A program made the position numbers and the translations under genes. DNA of 34,689 bases. It comes from Candidatus Rokuibacteriota bacterium (GTDB taxonomy: Bacteria; Methylomirabilota; Methylomirabilia; Rokubacteriales; CSP1-6). This document shows positions 18,122 through 25,496 of this stretch, piece by piece (the stretch's first letter is position 1; every line of letters starts with the position of its first letter). Under the pieces are notes generated by a model. It worked only from the letters and a program-made list of their open reading frames with translations, had not been told where the DNA came from and made no database searches. Location of the stretch: positions 1 through 34,689 of the forward strand of contig QHSQ01000127.1 of assembly GCA_003221615.1 (NCBI GenBank). Reading direction: 5' to 3'.

Positions 18122-19300
18122 TCAGGCAGGCGTGCGTCCGGACACGTTGAACATCGCCGTGTCGAGGCCGAGCACGCTCTTGCCGATGGCCTCGAGCATG
18201 CGATCGACCGTCGGTGGCATCAAGGTGCAGGTCCTGAGATCGCGGAACGCCCGCTCGGCCGGATAGTCTTTGTACGCGCCGCGGCCTCCGACGACCTGGA
18301 TGACCTTCGAGGTGACGTGAAGGCCGACTTCCGTCGCCAGATACTTGGCACGGTTGGCGAGCGGGCCGAGCTCGGCCAGGTCGGCCCCGTCCCAGCGCGC
18401 GGCCGAGTCGGCCAGGACCAGCGCGGCCGCGTCGAGATGCGCGGCCAGCTCGCCGACGTGGCGCTGAACGGCCGGATCGGCCGCGACCGCGACGTTCTCG
18501 GGCTTCACGATGCGCTTCTTCGCGTAGTCCAGCGCGAACGCGAGCGCCGACTCGGCGATGCCGAGGTAGACCGCCGCGTAGCCGAGCGCGAAGCTCTCGA
18601 TGACGCCGATGCGGATGGCGGCGCCGGGATCTCCGAGCATCCCCTCGTCGGGAGCGCGCACGCCGGTGAACGTGACCGACGGGCTGAAGGTCGCGCGCAT
18701 GCCGAGCGTGTCCCATTTGCCGTCGGTCGTGATTCCCGGCGAGTCGGCGGGCACCAGTGCCAGCTGGAGCGCCTTCGCCATGTCGGTGCCGCCCTCGAGC
18801 GCGCACCAGATCATGTAGTACGAGGCACCGAGGGCCATCGTGCAGAAGTGCTTCACACCGTCGATGACGTAGCCCGACCCGTCGCGGCGGATCACGGTCT
18901 CCATGAGCAAGGTGCGCGAGAGGCTCACCGCGGGCTCGCTGCCCCAGCTACCGAAGAGCTTGCCGTGCCGGACGACCTCGTCGAAGTAGCGTCGCTTCTG
19001 CTCGGTGGTCCCGACCGCGTCGATGAATCGCATGACCGTCGAGTGCATGTGGACGGTCATCGCGGTGCTGGCGCAGCCGCGGGCGATCGCCCGAATGACC
19101 GCGATGTACGTCGCCATGTCGAGCCCGAGCCCACCGTGGGTCTTCGGGATGGCGCCGGCGAGGAGGCCCTCGCGCCAGAGGTCGCGCCAGCTCTCGATCG
19201 GGTTGGCGCCGGCGGCGTCATACTCTCCCGCCCGCGGCGCGATCCGCTCCCGGGTCAACCGCTCGGCGCGCTCGACCACCGTGTCCTGGACCTGGCTCAT
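18122..19300 (-). CDS. Acyl-CoA dehydrogenase family flavoprotein
   Basis: This 392-residue FAD protein of the acyl-CoA dehydrogenase superfamily has the expected three-part layout: a helical N-terminal part, a beta-domain around GSWGSEPAVSLSRT and GYVIDGVKHFCT, and a helical C-terminal part ending GGRGAYKDYPAERAFRDLRT. SEPAVSLSR replaces the usual TEPxxGSD flavin motif. The HFCT element and overall style recall the DszC/class-D flavin monooxygenase-like branch, so oxygenation rather than dehydrogenation is possible. The ATG overlaps the livM stop (19297-19300), making it the last gene of livK-livH-livM-acd. This suggests it acts on the transported compound after activation. Confidence 0.85.
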   Translation of the reverse strand: MSQVQDTVVERAERLTRERIAPRAGEYDAAGANPIESWRDLWREGLLAGAIPKTHGGLGLDMATYIAVIRAIARGCASTAMTVHMHSTVMRFIDAVGTTEQKRRYFDEVVRHGKLFGSWGSEPAVSLSRTLLMETVIRRDGSGYVIDGVKHFCTMALGASYYMIWCALEGGTDMAKALQLALVPADSPGITTDGKWDTLGMRATFSPSVTFTGVRAPDEGMLGDPGAAIRIGVIESFALGYAAVYLGIAESALAFALDYAKKRIVKPENVAVAADPAVQRHVGELAAHLDAAALVLADSAARWDGADLAELGPLANRAKYLATEVGLHVTSKVIQVVGGRGAYKDYPAERAFRDLRTCTLMPPTVDRMLEAIGKSVLGLDTAMFNVSGRTPA

Positions 19301-20262
19301 CGCTCCACCCCCCGCGCCGTCAATGTGCCCCAGATTCCGCGCGGAAGGAACAGGACAAAGGCCATGAAGATGACGCCGATCACGAGCGGCCAGGCCTCGA
19401 TGAAGAGGCTCAGACGATCGGCCAGGATCAGGAAGGTGGCGGCGCCGACGAAGGGTCCGAAGAACGTCCCGGCGCCTCCGAGCAGGGTCATGATCACCAC
19501 CTGACCCGACGTCGTCCAGTAGAGCGAGTCGACGGGCACGACCGTGAGCCGGAGCGCGTCGAGCGCGCCGGCCAGCCCGGCGAACAGCGCCGAGAACACG
19601 AACGACAGGAGCTTGATCCGGTTGATGTCGTAGCCGCAGGCCACGGCGCGGTCGCTGTTCTCGCGGATCGCCTGCAGCACCGCGCCGAACGGCGAGTCGA
19701 GAATGCGCTTGAGCGCGGCGACCGCGAGCACGACCAGCACGTAGGCGAAGAAGTAGAACGCCAGCGGCGTGCGAAGCGACACGGATCCGCCCGGCAGCCC
19801 GAGCGCGTGCACGGGAATGCCGCGCAGGCCGTCGTCACCCCCTGTGAGATCGGAGGCGTGAAAGGCGATGAAGTAGAGCATCTGCGCGAAGGCGAGCGTC
19901 AGCATCGCGAAGTAGATACCGCGCCGGCGCAGGCAGAAGAATCCGATCAGCGCGCCGCCGATCACCGCGGCCCCGAGGCCGATGCCGAGCGCCAGCCACA
20001 GCGACGTCAGCTTGAGCTTGGCCAGCGCGATGCCGGCGCCGTAGGCGCCGAGCCCATAGTAGGCGGCGTGGCCGAACGAGAGGAGCCCGGTGTAGCCGTA
20101 GAGGAGATTGAAGCCCAGCGCGAACAGGCCGAAGATCAGCACCTGCGTGGCGAGCGACTGGTAGGGCACGAGAAACGGGAACGCGGCGAAGAAGACGATG
20201 AACGACGCCACGGGATGGGCCGACACCCACGCCGTGATCGGACGGAGCGCTCCCGAGATCAC
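19297..20262 (-). CDS. livM: LIV-type ABC transporter permease (LivM), second set
   Basis: This 321-residue membrane permease has the family segments FNLLYGYTGLLSFGHAAYYG, DLTGGDDGLRG, SPFGAVLQAIRENSDRA and GGAGTFFGPFVGA. The GTG start at 20262 overlaps the livH stop and its own stop overlaps the acyl-CoA dehydrogenase start. It forms the channel with the neighbouring LivH. The operon has no ATPase genes; the livG-livF pair at 16080-17551 is the likely supplier. Confidence 0.92.
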   Translation of the reverse strand: MISGALRPITAWVSAHPVASFIVFFAAFPFLVPYQSLATQVLIFGLFALGFNLLYGYTGLLSFGHAAYYGLGAYGAGIALAKLKLTSLWLALGIGLGAAVIGGALIGFFCLRRRGIYFAMLTLAFAQMLYFIAFHASDLTGGDDGLRGIPVHALGLPGGSVSLRTPLAFYFFAYVLVVLAVAALKRILDSPFGAVLQAIRENSDRAVACGYDINRIKLLSFVFSALFAGLAGALDALRLTVVPVDSLYWTTSGQVVIMTLLGGAGTFFGPFVGAATFLILADRLSLFIEAWPLVIGVIFMAFVLFLPRGIWGTLTARGVER

Positions 20263-21143
20263 GCCGCCAGGCCCGCCTCGCCGAAGAGTCCACTCGGCCG
20301 CACGAGCAGCACGACGGCCATCACGATGAAGATGATCAGCTCGGCGAGCTTGGGCGCGAAGAACGTCGTGAGGCTGACGATCTCACCCATGAGGAGACCG
20401 GCGATGATCGCGCCGGCCAGGCTCCCCATACCGCCGACGACGACGATCACGAAGGAGTCGATGATGATCTCGACGCCCATCTCGGCGTACACGCCGCGCA
20501 TCGGGCCCGCGAGCACTCCGGCCAGTCCGGCCATGCCGATGCCGATCCCGAAGACGAGGAGCCAGACTCGGTTGAGATCGATGCCCAGCGCGCGCACCAT
20601 CAGCGCGTCCCGCGAGCCGGCGCGGATGATGAGCCCGATCCTGGTCTTCTCGAGGAAGAGCCAGAGCGCCACCAGCACGGCGGCGGTCACCGCGATGACG
20701 AACAGCCGGTAGACCGGGAAATTCATGAAGCCCAGGTTGACGGCGGAGGCCAGCTGCCTGGGCGGGTCGACGGTGAGGCCGATCTTCCCCCACAGAAGCT
20801 TCGCGCCCTCGACCATGGCCAGCGAGAGCCCGAACGTCAGCAATAGTGGATCGTCCGGGCTGCGTCCGTAGAGCCGCCGGATCAGGAAGCGCTCGACGAG
20901 GAAACCGAGCGCCCCCACCACCAGCGGCGCCAGGACCAGGGCCGCCCAGAAGCTCTTCGTCAGCCCCATCAGCGAGAAGGCGACGTAGGCGCCCAGCATG
21001 TAGAAAGACCCGTGGGCGAAGTTCACCACGGTCATCAATCCGAAGATCAGGCTGAGCCCGATGGCCATCAGGACGTAGATCCCGCCCAGCACGAGGCCGG
21101 TGAAGGCCTGGGCGGCGAGCGCCTGCAGCGGGATGTCGAGCAC
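20259..21143 (-). CDS. livH: LIV-type ABC transporter permease (LivH), second set
   Basis: This 294-residue permease has LIFGLMTVVNFAHGSFYMLGA and the GGMGSLAGAIIAGLLMG loop of LivH. The GTG at 21143 lies 6 bases downstream of the livK stop, and no other start fits as well. It ends by overlapping livM. Eight or so hydrophobic helices are visible along the length, with RPSGLFGE closing the protein as in most LivH homologs. Confidence 0.92.
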   Translation of the reverse strand: MLDIPLQALAAQAFTGLVLGGIYVLMAIGLSLIFGLMTVVNFAHGSFYMLGAYVAFSLMGLTKSFWAALVLAPLVVGALGFLVERFLIRRLYGRSPDDPLLLTFGLSLAMVEGAKLLWGKIGLTVDPPRQLASAVNLGFMNFPVYRLFVIAVTAAVLVALWLFLEKTRIGLIIRAGSRDALMVRALGIDLNRVWLLVFGIGIGMAGLAGVLAGPMRGVYAEMGVEIIIDSFVIVVVGGMGSLAGAIIAGLLMGEIVSLTTFFAPKLAELIIFIVMAVVLLVRPSGLFGEAGLAA

Positions 21144-21149
21144 GCGGGG

Positions 21150-22367
21150 CTAGGCGTGTCCCTTTTCGGCGCAGGTCCGGTCGAGCTCCTCGTTCGCCGC
21201 GACTTTCCCGACGATGTCGAAGAAGCCCCACTCGCCCTTCACCTGCTGCGGCGGGCGGACCTTGAGGATCCAGAGATCCTGGAACGACTTGTTGTCGCAA
21301 GCGCGCCACCACTGCTTGCCCTTGTAGTGGTCGTATTCGCGGTTTTTACGAAGCGCGTTCGCGACCGCGTTGGAGTCGGTCGACTTCGCCAGCTCGACGC
21401 CCCGGGCCACCTCCATGATGCCGCTGTAGCCGTAGCCGGAGTACGAGTCGGGCGGGCGGTTGAACTTCTTCGTGTACGCGTCGACGTAGCGCTTGGCCTG
21501 CGGCAGAGTCTCGGCCAGCTCGTGGCAGAAGTGGGTCGCCCCGAAGATGTCCTGCCAGACCTCGGCGCCGCCCTCCTTCGTGTAGTCGAGGAAGTGCAGC
21601 GGCACGACGATCTTCGCGTCCTTCTTCAGGCCGAAGCTGATCGCTTGCTTGAGGAACGGGACGGCGTCGGCGCCCGGGGTGACGGCGTAGATCACGTCGG
21701 GCTTGGCGGCCTGGATCTTCGGCAGGTGTGCCGAGAACTCGGGCTTGCCGAGCGGATACGGCGTGCTGCCGAGCAGGGTGCCGCCCAGCTTGGGTGCGAT
21801 CGCGGTGAACACGGCCGTGTTCTGCTTGCCGAACGCGTAGTCGGCGTAGACGATCCACCACTTCTTGCCGAGCTCCTTGATGCCGAAGCTGGCCACGGCT
21901 CGGCTGGTGATCGTCGGGTTCAGCGCCTCGTGGAATGTCAGCGGGCTCGTGTCGGGCTTGGCGCTGATCTCGTCGGACTGGCTCACCGAGATGTAGAGCT
22001 TACCGGCCGCCTTGGTCTGCTCGTTGATGGCCATCTGCACGTGGGCGGCGAGCCCGCCCACGACGAAGTCGACCTTCTGGTTCTCGATCAGCTCCTTGGT
22101 GCGCTGAGCCCCGACGGCGGGCTTGAGCTCGTCGTCGCGGAACATGACGTCGACCTTCCGCCCCATGATCCCGCCCTTGGCGTTCAGCTCTTCCGTCGCG
22201 AGCTGGGCACCCCGGTGCATGTCGGCGGCGATCGCGGCAAACGTGCCGGTCAACGGAAGCGGGAAGCCGATGCGGATCGGATCTTTGCTCTGGGCACGCA
22301 GGACGGCGGGGAAGGCCAGGATGGTCGCTCCGGCCGTTGCGGTCGTCAGGAACTGGCGTCGATGCAT
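21150..22367 (-). CDS. livK: LIV-type ABC transporter substrate-binding protein, Tat-exported, second set
   Basis: This 405-residue periplasmic binding protein has a short twin-arginine signal (MHRRQFLTTATAGATILAF) and a likely cleavage near LRAQS. The mature protein opens with DPIRIGFPLPLTGTFA and contains GGIMGRKVDVMFRDDELKP, both typical of the LIV family. GGAGGG lies about 6 bases upstream of the ATG. It is not closely similar to the binding protein at 9415, so the two transporters probably handle different ligands. It starts the livK-livH-livM-acyl-CoA dehydrogenase operon and is divergent from the Mo-hydroxylase gene. Confidence 0.92.
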   Translation of the reverse strand: MHRRQFLTTATAGATILAFPAVLRAQSKDPIRIGFPLPLTGTFAAIAADMHRGAQLATEELNAKGGIMGRKVDVMFRDDELKPAVGAQRTKELIENQKVDFVVGGLAAHVQMAINEQTKAAGKLYISVSQSDEISAKPDTSPLTFHEALNPTITSRAVASFGIKELGKKWWIVYADYAFGKQNTAVFTAIAPKLGGTLLGSTPYPLGKPEFSAHLPKIQAAKPDVIYAVTPGADAVPFLKQAISFGLKKDAKIVVPLHFLDYTKEGGAEVWQDIFGATHFCHELAETLPQAKRYVDAYTKKFNRPPDSYSGYGYSGIMEVARGVELAKSTDSNAVANALRKNREYDHYKGKQWWRACDNKSFQDLWILKVRPPQQVKGEWGFFDIVGKVAANEELDRTCAEKGHA

Positions 22368-22461
22368 GGCTCCCTCCGTCGGTCCGTGAGGTCTGACGTC
22401 TCGAGTGGCGCCGATGATAGGGGGGCCGGTCAGCGAGTGTCAATCGTGATAGATTCCGGCC

Positions 22462-24813
22462 GTGTCGGCGCCGGCGGGCCGAATCGGAACGCGTGTCAAA
22501 CGCGGCGACGACCCACGCCTGCTGACCGGCCGCGGCCGCTACGTCGACGATCTGACCCTGCCCCGCATGGTCCACGCCGCCTTCGTTCGCAGCGCGCATG
22601 CCCACGCGCGCCTGGCCCGAGTCGATCTCGAGCGGGCACGGCACGCACCGGGTGTCGTCGGTGTGCTCGCCGGCGACGCCGTCGCCAGGCTCTGCAAGCC
22701 CTACCGCGGCGTCCTCCTGCACTACAAGGGCATGAAGACCGGCGCCATGCTGCCGCTCGCCGTCGAGCGCGTGCGCTACGTCGGTGAGCCCATCGTCGCG
22801 ATCGCCGCCGAGAGCCGCGCCGCGGCCGACGACGCCGCGACGCTGATCGATGTCGAGTACGAGCCGCTGCCCGCGGTGCTCGCGCCGGACGCCGCGGTCG
22901 GCGCCGGCGCGCCGCTCATCCATCCGGAGCTCGGCGACAACATCCTCTACGAGACGCGCCTGGCCGCGGGGGACGTCGAGCGCGCCTTCGCGGGCGCGGG
23001 GCGCGTGTGGACGCGCACGTTCACCACGGGCCGTCACACCGGCGTACCGCTCGAGCCGCGGAGCCTGATCGCCGACTACGAGCCCGCGACGCGCGCGCTC
23101 ACGGTCTGGATCTCGACCCAGGTTCCACACATGATGCAAGCCGTGCTCGCCGAGCTCTTCAGCCTTCGCGAGCCGCGCGTGCGCGTGATCGCGCCCGACG
23201 TCGGCGGGAGCTTCGGCATCAAGATCCACGTCTACCAGGACGACATGGCGGTCTGCGCGCTCGCGATGACGCTCGGCCGCCCGGTCAAGTTCATCGCGAG
23301 CCGGCGCGAGTCGTTCCTGTCCGACATCCACGCGCGCGAGCAGACGATCCACGTCGAGGTCGCGGCCGACGGCGACGGCGTCCTGACCGCGATGCGGGCC
23401 TCGATCACCGCCGCGGTCGGGCCCTACTCCGCCTATCCCCGTTCGAGCGTGGTCGAGGGCGGCCAGGTGCTTCGACTCCTGCCGGGGCCCTATCGCCTGC
23501 GACACTACGACGCGGCCCTGCGCGTCGTGGCGCAGAACAAGGTCGTCACCTCGCAATATCGCGCGGTCGGACATCCGATCGCCACCGCCGTGACGGAGAG
23601 CATGATCGATCTCGTCGCGCGCAATCTGGGACTCGATCCAGCCGAGGTGCGCCGCCGCAATCTCATACGCCCCGAGGAGCTTCCGTACACCTCGGTGACC
23701 GGCAACGTCTTCGACAGTGGCAGCTACCAGGCCGCGCTGGCACGGCTTCTCGAGGTTGCGGGTTACGACCAGCTGCGGCGCGAGCAGAAGGCGGCCCGCG
23801 CCGAAGGGCGCTACGTGGGACTCGGGCTCTCGTGCTTCGTCGAGCTGACCGGCCCGGGCGCGCAGTTCTACGGCGTCGGCGGCGCGCCGATCTCGGGCCA
23901 GGAGGGAACGACCTTGAGGCTCGAGCCCGGGGGCGCGATCACGGCCCTCGTCGGCGTCACCAACCAGGGTCAGGGAACTCACACGGCGCTCGCGCAGATC
24001 ATCGCCGACGAGCTCGACGTCGACCTCGACGACGTCTCCGTGCTGTCCGGGGACACGGCGGTGGTGCCGTACGGCGGAGGCACCTGGGCCAGTCGCGGCA
24101 TGCCGATCGGCGGCGGCGCGACCTTGCTCGCGGCGCGCGCGCTCGGGGAGCGCATCCGGTCGGTCGCCGCGGCGCTCCTGGAGGCGGACGCCGCCGACAT
24201 CCTGCTCGGCGGGGGCCGCGCCGTGGTCCGTGGAAGCCCGGGGCGAGGTCTGAGCTACTCGGAGATCGCGCGCGCCGCACACTTCCGATCGAACGAGCTC
24301 CGAGGCGTCGAGCCGAGCCTCGAAGCGACCGTGCACTACACGAATCCGGCCGCGTGGACCTTCACCAACGGTGCGCACCTCGCCGTGGCCGAGGTCGACG
24401 TCGAGACCGGCCGGGTGCGCGTCTTGCGCTACGTCGCCGTCGATGACTGCGGGCGGATCGTCAATCCCGCGCTCGTCGAAGGTCAGATCGCCGGCGGCGT
24501 CGCCCAGGGGCTCGGCGGGGCTCTCAAGGAGCAGTGCGTCTACGACGACGCGGGCCAGCTCCTCTCGACCACCTTGATGGACTACGCGGTGCCGACCTTT
24601 GCGGACGTCCCGCCGATCGAGACGCACCACATCGAGACCCCGGCGCCCACGATTGCCGGCGGCTTCAAGGGGGCGGGCGAAGCCGGCGCAACCGGAGCAC
24701 CCGCCGCGATTCTCAACGCCGTCAACGACGCGCTGGCGCCGCTCGGCGTGATGCTGACCGACCAGCCGATCACGCCGGAGCGCGTCGTGCAGGCGCTCGC
24801 GGGATCGAAATAG
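22462..24813 (+). CDS. Xanthine dehydrogenase-type molybdopterin-binding (large) subunit
   Basis: This 783-residue catalytic subunit of the xanthine dehydrogenase / CO dehydrogenase large-chain family binds molybdopterin cytosine dinucleotide or a similar cofactor and hydroxylates a carbon next to N or an aldehyde. Visible elements are DDPRLLTGRGRYVDD at the N-terminus, GGSFGIK, TNQGQGTHT, and the catalytic base Glu740 in GGFKGAGEAGATGAP. The segment usually written YRGxGRPE reads YRAVGHPIATAV, a divergence in the active-site region. The GTG start at 22462 agrees with the family beginning. The FAD and 2Fe-2S partner subunits normally encoded next to it are absent on both sides, so partners must come from elsewhere or the enzyme uses other electron acceptors. 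Confidence 0.9.
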   Translation: MSAPAGRIGTRVKRGDDPRLLTGRGRYVDDLTLPRMVHAAFVRSAHAHARLARVDLERARHAPGVVGVLAGDAVARLCKPYRGVLLHYKGMKTGAMLPLAVERVRYVGEPIVAIAAESRAAADDAATLIDVEYEPLPAVLAPDAAVGAGAPLIHPELGDNILYETRLAAGDVERAFAGAGRVWTRTFTTGRHTGVPLEPRSLIADYEPATRALTVWISTQVPHMMQAVLAELFSLREPRVRVIAPDVGGSFGIKIHVYQDDMAVCALAMTLGRPVKFIASRRESFLSDIHAREQTIHVEVAADGDGVLTAMRASITAAVGPYSAYPRSSVVEGGQVLRLLPGPYRLRHYDAALRVVAQNKVVTSQYRAVGHPIATAVTESMIDLVARNLGLDPAEVRRRNLIRPEELPYTSVTGNVFDSGSYQAALARLLEVAGYDQLRREQKAARAEGRYVGLGLSCFVELTGPGAQFYGVGGAPISGQEGTTLRLEPGGAITALVGVTNQGQGTHTALAQIIADELDVDLDDVSVLSGDTAVVPYGGGTWASRGMPIGGGATLLAARALGERIRSVAAALLEADAADILLGGGRAVVRGSPGRGLSYSEIARAAHFRSNELRGVEPSLEATVHYTNPAAWTFTNGAHLAVAEVDVETGRVRVLRYVAVDDCGRIVNPALVEGQIAGGVAQGLGGALKEQCVYDDAGQLLSTTLMDYAVPTFADVPPIETHHIETPAPTIAGGFKGAGEAGATGAPAAILNAVNDALAPLGVMLTDQPITPERVVQALAGSK

Positions 24814-25114
24814 CCGCAGGCAGCGGGAAGGTCTACCGGTCTGGGGTCCGCCGACCGACCGGCTGGGCCGGCTGGTTAGACGGGCCGCCGGGGCGAGAGG
24901 GTGGGATAGTCCGAAAGGACGCCACTTTATCGAGGGCCGTACAGGCTGGCGCCGCAACGCCCTGACCCCGTCTCGGGGGCCAGGTTTGGTAATTCAGAAC
25001 CCCGATGCTACGCTGCTATCCTACGAATGTAGCAACCTCCCAGGGCTAGCAGGCTGCCGTCGGCCTCCCGGCCGTTGACTTGTGGCGACGGACCGCGCCC
25101 CGGAGCAGACGAGG
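24814..25114. other. Non-coding stretch with several hairpins
   Basis: About 300 bases with no credible gene between the Mo-hydroxylase and the small coiled-coil gene. It contains CCGGC-TGG-GCCGG, a GTCC-GAAA-GGAC stem with a GNRA tetraloop (24909-24920), a strong GC hairpin at 24961-24984, and an inverted repeat TGCTAC (25006-25011) / GTAGCA (25029-25034). A TTGACT (-35-like) lies near 25075. Part is probably the transcription end of the upstream gene and part the promoter or leader of the downstream one. I compared it mentally with cyclic-di-GMP and cobalamin riboswitch consensus sequences and it matches neither. Confidence 0.4.
24961..24984 (+). terminator. GC-rich hairpin, possible terminator after the Mo-hydroxylase gene
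   Basis: CCTG-A-CCCCG (24961-24970), loop TCT, and CGGGG-GC-CAGG (24974-24984) form a stable stem, followed by TTTGGTAATT. The tail has only a short T-run, so it is at best a weak intrinsic terminator. It lies about 150 bases after the gene's stop. Confidence 0.4.
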
Positions 25115-25492
25115 ATGGCCATGGACCCCACATCCGCTGCTGAAGCGCGAGAGCGAGTCGCGAAGTGGATCGAGGAGACTCGGCAGATCTTCAGCCTGCT
25201 GCCCGAGCTCATACCGGCCGACCACCACGCGGGCGCCTCCGCGCAGAAGGAAGTGGACAAGCTTCACAAGGACCTCGAGGACCTGAAGCGCGAGAATCAC
25301 CTGCTCAGGCTCGAAAAGGACGAGATCGCTCAGGCGATGGGACAGATCGCCGCGAAGCTCGGGATCACGCCGCGCCGGAGTCCCTTCGACCGATCCGCCC
25401 CCGGGGAGCATCCGCGCTCGCCCGACCCGCCCAGGTCCCCCGAGCCCGCCAAGCCCGCGGAGCCGAAGGCCGCCGATCCCGCGAAGCCCTGA
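25115..25492 (+). CDS. Small coiled-coil protein with Pro/Ala/Lys-rich tail, function unknown
   Basis: About 125 residues. An N-terminal helical part (AEARERVAKWIEETRQIFSL) is followed by a predicted coiled coil with heptad-like spacing (VDKLHKDLEDLKRENHLLRL and EKDEIAQAMGQIAAKLG). It ends in a disordered tail of Pro, Ala, Lys and Asp (PAKPAEPKAADPAKP). ATG 25115 has GGAG 9 bases upstream. ATG 25121 with GAGG 6 bases upstream and GTG 25082 are alternatives. There is no signal peptide or membrane segment. It ends 4 bases from the converging stop of the 596-residue protein. The DLKRENHLLRLEKDEI section resembles transcript-factor-like or scaffold coiled coils, but no family was recognised. Confidence 0.7.
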   Translation: MAMDPTSAAEARERVAKWIEETRQIFSLLPELIPADHHAGASAQKEVDKLHKDLEDLKRENHLLRLEKDEIAQAMGQIAAKLGITPRRSPFDRSAPGEHPRSPDPPRSPEPAKPAEPKAADPAKP

Positions 25493-25496
25493 GGGC

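Noticed and set aside
22000-24957. 985-codon open frame on the - strand opposite the Mo-hydroxylase gene
   Set aside because: Mirror-frame artefact of high GC codon bias; translation is Arg/Asp/His-rich with no domain, while the + strand frame is an unmistakable enzyme.
24880-24990. Possible cyclic-di-GMP (GEMM) or cobalamin riboswitch
   Set aside because: The GAAA hairpin and GGACGCC look suggestive, but the GCAAAGCC core of GEMM and the cobalamin core are absent.
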